The notes under the pieces are model-generated. The model was not told the DNA's origin. It did not search any database and saw only the letters and a list, made by a program, of their open reading frames with translations. Below are positions 58,714-64,000 of a DNA stretch of 64,000 nt, piece after piece (position 1 is the stretch's first letter; the number at the start of each line of letters is the position of its first letter). The DNA is taken from assembly GCA_023055425.1 (NCBI GenBank), contig JALGPY010000003.1:67378991-67442990 (forward strand), in the 5' to 3' direction. A program made the position numbers and the translations under genes. The DNA is from Linanthus parryae (taxonomy: Eukaryota; Streptophyta; Magnoliopsida; Ericales; Polemoniaceae).

Positions 58714-59315
58714 TAAGCGATTCGTTGTCCTCAACGAATTTAGAGATCAAACAGGAGGTTTCCTCGCTTAAATGTGTAGGCGGTGGATTTCAACAATTAG
58801 AGCTCCAAACGTAGAAACAAGAGTGAGAGTTAGAGGTACCTGGGTGCCCGGACCTACATGGCAACCGTTGCCGCAAAATTGCAACAAGAAGGGGTATTGT
58901 GGACCGTTGACAATTTCCGGAGAAGTCTCTACGCGCCCGGATTCCGATGTGCATCTAGGATATAAATTGTAGCCCTCTCATGCGTGTGGCACTCAACATA
59001 TTGGAATCGCTCCTCGAACTCGAGCAATTCTCTATTCTTTTCTGAATACTCATGTGGGGATTTTTCTTTCCACAATTTTGTGCAATTCTCTAGCATGCAC
59101 ATCAAGAAGGGGAATCCGGTGCGTCTTTTGTACCTGTGTCCCTGCACACTGATTGAAAAAAAAAGTCCCCTCTCTCTCACCCCTCATAGTCATATATAGA
59201 GAACTCATAAATAAATTAAAAATAAAATAAAAAGCATCCTACTCTACATTGGGTTGCCTCCCAAGCAGCGCTTGTAATTTGAGGTCGACAGCCCGACCCT
59301 GTTACCTCTTCCACC

Positions 59316-60166
59316 TCACGAGGGTGGTCTGGCATATTGTGCCGCTTCCAGCTTTGATTTCTTGTGCTGAATTTGAAGCATTGCTTCATGTGCTTGCACA
59401 ACTGATGGCTTGTTCCTTTCCCAATAATCAGGTGGATCCCCTTGCCACAACTCTGGGATTTGGCGCTTCACTGGAATAGAAAATGGAGCCCCTGGCTGAT
59501 ACTCCAATGAGTACTGGGTTGTCGGTTTGAAGACCCGAAAAGTCTCCATGTCATTATTGACCCTCATAATAAGCTTCCCATTCTCTACGTCAATGAGTGT
59601 ACGACCAGTCGCTAGGAACGGTCTGCCCAAAATGATAGGCACATCACCCGCTGGCATATCCAATATAACAAGGCTGCCGACCCTCACAAGGTCATCATGT
59701 ATCATCCCACAGGCTCTCTGGGATGATTTGTCTGTAAATGGAGAGTGATACAAGTTCTTGGAGGCTCCCCCACCCTTAGCTTTTTGAATACCGACAACGA
59801 CATCAAATTTACGCTCGCTCCCAGATCACAGAGAGCCCTTCCCGTGTAGGCATCACCCAAGGTAGCTTCAATGACAAAACTACCCGGATCCTTCTTTTTC
59901 TTAGGTAGTCCATGCAAAACACATGAACTAACCTGTTCATTTAAGTTCACTCTCTGAAATTCATCCACCGCTTTCTTACCAAGGACTGCATCTTTAATAA
60001 ACCTTTCATATTTTGGCATCTTTTGAAGTGTCTCAATCAACGGAATAGTAATGTGAAGTTTTAAAAATACGTTTAGAAAGCGCCTGTATTCCTCAGAATC
60101 GTCCTTCTTCTTCCTAGTACGTAATGGAAATGGTAGTTCTGGAGAAGGAGAAGAAGAAGGAGATGG
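59316..60166 (-). pseudogene. Athila-like Gypsy gag C-terminus and protease
   Basis: Reading leftwards: a gag end (EEYRRFLNVFLKLHITIPL, KMPKYERFIKD), then the protease active site as CDLGASVNLMSLSVFKKL (D-L-G-A in place of D-S/T-G-A, normal for this group), then GDVPIILGRPFLATGRTLI in a second frame. A frame change lies near 59740. After the protease the frame ends at about 59316 with no reverse transcriptase. It abuts the Copia LTR fragment at its upstream end, so gag is truncated. Confidence 0.8.
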
Positions 60167-60252
60167 ATGTCTCCCTTTTTGCGTCGTAGCAAAACATGAA
60201 CCGGGTCGATTCATAAAACAGGTTGCCCATGAACCAGGGCTCCACCCCAACA
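60167..60252 (-). repeat. Partial Copia LTR (last 86 bp)
   Basis: Matches the last part of the Copia 3 LTR from ATGTCTCCC to CCCCAACA with a few changes. Bases 60167-60223 repeat sequence also present at 49512-49568. Confidence 0.9.
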
Positions 60253-60631
60253 GTAAATTCGGAACCAATTACCCTCATCATGCTCAATTCGGTTCGATAA
60301 ATCCTGGTAGCTTACTACCACTTTAATACTCTTCACAACGTGCGATTGTATACGTACCCTCAAGTCATCCGGCCATAGAGAGCCTTTACGTAAACCGCTA
60401 ATACGCGTTCTAAGACGATGAATATGCGAGCGATATAAGGATGAAGCGATGTTCAAAGTAATGCCAAATCAAGCCCATCGATAGAGAAACAGACATAATA
60501 GAACCAATTAAGCATGCTTTAAGATGTTAACTTATAGTTTTCCAAGCAGAAAAATGATGATTTGGTCTAATATTACCGGTCATCAAGAACAATTCGGTCA
60601 TCAAGAACAATTGGCACCGCTGCCAGAGAAG
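60253..60631. other. Unassigned stretch
   Basis: No domain recognised. A short direct repeat, GGTCATCAAGAACAATT, occurs twice near 60577-60612. Confidence 0.5.
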
Positions 60632-60863
60632 TCAAGTAATATGATGAATGAGTGAATTTTCTTGAAGAACAGTATGAAGCTGAGCTTTCCACAAAAGATA
60701 ATTTCTGCTATCAATCTTTATATGGAAAAATGTTTTCAAGTTGGCAATTACAAATTCGAGACCATCCGCAATACATTTGTCATCGCAATGAGAGAAGACG
60801 GTTGAACAACGACGAAAAATATAGATTGCAAATGACAACGAGCATGTTATGGCTCTGATACTA
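60632..60863 (-). pseudogene. Copia gag N-terminal remnant with primer-binding site
   Basis: The minus strand encodes HIKIDSRNYLLWKAQLHTVL, the early gag block of many plant Copia elements (IKLD-x-NYLLW). GGCTCTGATACTA at 60851-60863 is a one-base variant of the initiator-methionine primer-binding site and abuts a TGACATG that would start the LTR. Confidence 0.65.
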
Positions 60864-62693
60864 TGACATGTTTTATAAATAATCTAAAATATTATTTTAA
60901 TATTTAACTTTGAATGTCTATCTATTATAAAAGTTGTGTTATTTAAAATAATTGTAACGTTAACATATGACAATGTCTTTCTCAAAAAAAAGTATTTCAA
61001 GCACCCTTTGAATGCAAATATGAAAGTTTGTAATGTAGACTAATTACAAGATCAAAATACTCTAGAAGGGGGTTGAATAGAGTATGGGAATATTTTTCTA
61101 AAAATACAGAATTTAACTAAGTAATACAAGTAAAAGACAGAAATCTCAAGGCCTTGAGATTTTGTAAGATTAGTCAGAAACTTCCTAAGTATAAAAGAAA
61201 GCTTCAAGGCCTTGAACTAGCACAAGTTCAAAGTGGTTTGTAAACCCTAGTTTGATTTAGATCACTTGCATGAATAAATAGCTAAACTGTAAAGTAAAGA
61301 ACACAAGAAAATTTACTGAATTCAGTCCCAATGGACCTAATCTGTGCCTGAGGGATCTAATCCCACCAGGATTGGGAAAACACTTCTTATTACTCACATT
61401 AGATCTTCAAGCCTAAGTGAACTCCCTTACACCTATACATCTTGTGGTTTCAAACCTATCTAGTATCAGCTACTAACTGTTGAGCTAACAAGAACCTCTT
61501 GTTGTTCACTTGAAAAACTAACCACTAGGTTTTGTGAGGTATAAGATATACAGAAGATAAGCAGATTAAGGTACAATATAGAAGAACACAATAGATGAAT
61601 CAGCTGAGAAAGCCTGGATGTGTTCTTCAGGAAAACTGGAATGAATGATCTTCTGAAAGCACTGATTAAAGCTTGAAGTTGTGAGGATTGATTGTCTGAA
61701 TCTTCCACGAATGTAACTCTCCTTCTTTTCACTTGATTTCTATTCTCTGTAAGCTTCTCTCCTCTTTAAAATTCAAAAAAGTCTTTTATCTACTTCCAGC
61801 AACTGAATGAGAGATTTTAGGATCTCTGTTCCTTCAAATCCTCATCCTATTAAACTGCATTTCTCAACAGCTCTGAGTAGATATCCGTTGGAGTTTGTTG
61901 TGATAAGATTGCACGTTTGAAAACCCTGCAACAACATTAAGCATAGCAACAAACAAAATCCAAATATTTATAACAGCACTAAGTCTGTTTGGACATTCAG
62001 TTTATAAATAAAACAGAATCAAATAAATAAGATATTAACCTGATTACCAATCAATCATATAAACCAACACAAACCAGTTTAAGAATTGTAAAAGTCATTA
62101 AAAAATCATAATAACAATGATCAAATCCTGCAAGAAAGAATCAAGTTAGGTTTGTGAAAACTGTTGGCAGCTCAAGGCATATATCAAGGCCTTGGAGCTC
62201 TGTACATTCTTCACAGTTTTTACAACTGTATCACCAAATTTTTTTGATTCAATCTAATTCTGATATCTGCAATATGTTAGACATATGACAATAGATAACT
62301 AGAATATTTTCAACAAGTATCTGATCTTAAGCATCAGATTGAACACCTACAACACAAGATTGTCAGATCACAGTTCATAAGAAAGCAGTTGTCAAAGCTT
62401 TGAGGCTTTGATCAATATCTCAAGGCCTTGTAGCCTTGATGACTTAGAGATACTTTGTCTTTCATCACTCTAAATGATTACTTCCAAAATCACACTTAGA
62501 AGTCTTGAATCAACAAAATAGAAGTGGAATATAAGCGTCAAAACTAGTTTTTTTTTTTTTTTTTATGTCTTGCTACTTAAACACTTACTCCTTGTCCATT
62601 TGGGTTAAAATTTGGAGAAGACAGACGAGCAATCTTACTTAGTCTTCATTGTAGTAGAGATTGTATCAATGGATAGCGTTTTCACGTAGCCAT
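60864..62693 (-). other. LTR-like repeat DNA, borders unresolved
   Basis: Begins at the LTR start next to the primer-binding site. The part from about 61050 (CTAGAAGGGGGTTGAATAG) looks like plant Copia LTR sequence. The palindrome CAAGGCCTTG occurs four times (61148, 61205, 62185, 62421). No coding domain seen. Confidence 0.4.
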
Positions 62694-62835
62694 TTAGAAC
62701 CGTATAGCGGGGAAAACTACTATCTTAAATATAGGTTATGGACCGCCTTAGCCCGCAAATTCGATTAGAACCGTATAGCGGGAAAATTACTATCTTAAAT
62801 ATAGGTTCTCAACCGCCTTAACCAACAAATTCGAC
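62694..62835. repeat. 71-bp tandem repeat, two copies
   Basis: Units 62694-62764 and 62765-62835, each beginning TTAGAACCGTATAGCGGG and containing ACTATCTTAAATATAGGTT. About ten differences between copies. Confidence 0.88.
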
Positions 62836-63199
62836 ACATTTTTCTATTTCTTTTTTCCCTTCCTCTTTATCCTCTCAATTTAAGTCTGTCAAGTCACCTT
62901 CATTTACTAACACAACTCTAAAATTGATGTTTTTTTTAGTTTATTTTCCACCAAAATTCTTTATATAACCGACAAGGAGGTATGGCTGCATAACCCACAT
63001 CTGATTCCAAAAAGTTATCGGGCTTTCAACCCGTAACAACCGTGGGGGAAAAAACCACACCCACTGCCAATCAACAAAATACCCTCGTGGAGGGCGATAA
63101 AATAAAATGTTCAGTCTATCCTACTTGTAAATTGATGGCCTAAGAAGGAAGTTCACTCACGAAGCTAAAGCCAACAAAATAGAAACAAAAGTGGTCTAA

Positions 63200-64000
63200 G
63201 GCCGCCAAAGCATCAACCACCATGTTTTACTGTCTATGAGAATGCCTGATACGAGCACCGAACAGAAGGCTCCAGACAATCATGCACAACAAGATAAATC
63301 CGTCATGGAATCAAAATATGGCCCGACACTACCTGCACCACCAAAAGCGAATCACCATTATCCAATTAGTAGGAATACCCAGGACATAAGCAAAGCTGAG
63401 CCCTGATAATAAAGCATGTGCCTCCGCATTTAAAATTGAAACTGGCCCAAACATACAAGCGAAGGTCGCGATTAAATGACCATCATGGCCTCTAAACACA
63501 CGACCACGAGCACCTGAACATGCGCACAAAGCCGTCAAAATGAAATGCCACCTGGCCAGACAGGGTACGGGACCATCTAATCCAAGACCCTCTCCTCACT
63601 GAAGGGCGAAGAAGAGGCAGATGCAACTGAGCCATTGTAATCCGACCCAACATACCAAGCTATCGAGATGGAGAGAAAAGCGGAATCAACTTCCTCAACC
63701 ACCTCAAGACTCTACCGATAATTGCATCTGCAACCATGGGGCACTGATAAAAAATGCTGCATTTCTTGACCTCCACAACTCCCAACCCACCAAAGAAGAA
63801 GTGAGAGTATGCAAGAAATGGATCTGGGAGGAAGAACCTCGCTAGCCCCACCAATCCACTAAAAGGCCATGGATCAAAGTATGTGACAAGGAGCCCCCCA
63901 AGGAGAGAAAAGTCTCCCAAATTGTCATGGCAATCCTGCCGTAGACAAACAGATGAGCCGATGACTCCTCTGTCTAAAAACATCAAAACACCGTGAGACC
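63200..64000 (-). pseudogene. LINE (non-LTR retrotransposon) RT C-terminal and RNase H remnant
   Basis: The minus strand encodes GRVFRGHDGHLIATFACMFG and then AEAHALLSGLSFAYVLG, the RNase H-like domain of plant LINEs (usual form GGVFRD..G..AEA-AL--GL--A). Further right, minus-strand HLFVYGRIAMTIWE fits the zf-RVT block between RT and RNase H. Frame changes throughout; the element extends beyond the window. Confidence 0.55.

Larger units (their letters stand above)
55137..59320 (-). repeat. Collinear Gypsy-like segment, copy B (4.2 kb)
   Basis: Same order of blocks as copy A, diverged by many substitutions and indels. Lacks the tRNA-Asp-type site at its left end. Carries its own variable insert at about 56265-56400 with inverted repeats of GGTCGTGCGATCTG. 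Confidence 0.85.
49170..60252 (-). mobile_element. Composite element: partial Copia-3-family LTRs around Gypsy-like DNA
   Basis: The left end (49170-49568) and right end (60167-60252) are parts of an LTR of the Copia 3 family, with the outer termini TGTTGTG and CCCCAACA intact. The flanks ATAAA and GTAAA match at four of five bases, compatible with an aged target duplication. No Copia coding lies between; instead there are two collinear Gypsy-like segments. The two LTR parts overlap by 57 bp, so they are not one LTR cleanly split. Confidence 0.6.

Noticed and set aside
49170..60252. A single Copia LTR cleanly interrupted by one insertion
   Set aside because: The two LTR pieces share 57 bp, far more than a target duplication, so another history is needed.

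Overview
This is plant nuclear DNA, most likely from a eudicot. It has spliced genes with GT..AG introns, tRNA-primed LTR retrotransposons of both Copia and Gypsy type, hAT, Stowaway and Tourist-like DNA elements and a decayed LINE. Nothing bacterial or viral was seen. All calls are read by eye; no alignment or database search was run.

Only one host gene can be supported: the 3' half of a leucine-rich-repeat receptor-like protein on the + strand, resembling the RLP4 family (malectin-like plus LRR in known members). Five coding exons are visible at 6387-6455, 6914-6982, 7690-7767, 8740-8948 and 25830-25930. They encode the last LRRs, the C-terminal cap, a transmembrane helix and a short cytoplasmic tail. 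All junction phases agree and the last exon ends at a stop codon. Upstream exons (signal peptide, malectin-like domain, first LRRs) were not found and probably lie left of the window. The last intron is about 16.9 kb and is filled with nested transposons.

Layout: 1-3968, a minus-strand Copia element cut by the window edge and carrying a 1.04-kb TRIM (1694-2729). 3969-6386, unassigned. 6387-25930, the receptor gene. Inside its last intron, left to right: a Copia gag fragment split by a 3.4-kb hAT transposon (10790-14190); a Gypsy gag and LTR fragment; a long Gypsy-type LTR; and a hAT-type MITE (19783-25344) split by a full-length Copia element (19960-24886) whose LTRs look identical. 26782-27586, a tandem duplication later hit by a Stowaway MITE. 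28876-36638, a 7.8-kb Copia-type element with nearly identical LTRs but wrecked coding sequence and an unusual cluster of ACGT motifs. 37175-38164, three MITEs, one nested in another. 40780-42260, an internally inverted Copia remnant. About 42260-48070, a decayed Gypsy 3' end with its LTR. 49170-60252, a composite flanked by partial Copia LTRs and containing two diverged collinear copies of a Gypsy-like segment with gag-protease coding but no reverse transcriptase seen. 60632-64000, a Copia 5' remnant, LTR-like DNA and a LINE RNase H remnant.

Target-site duplications allow several insertions to be ordered: Copia fragment then hAT, MITE then Copia, old Copia then TRIM, tandem duplication then Stowaway, Stowaway then Tourist-like MITE. 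The point of most biological interest is the receptor gene, which still shows clean splice sites and open exons although about 16.9 kb of transposon DNA separates its transmembrane exon from its cytoplasmic-tail exon.
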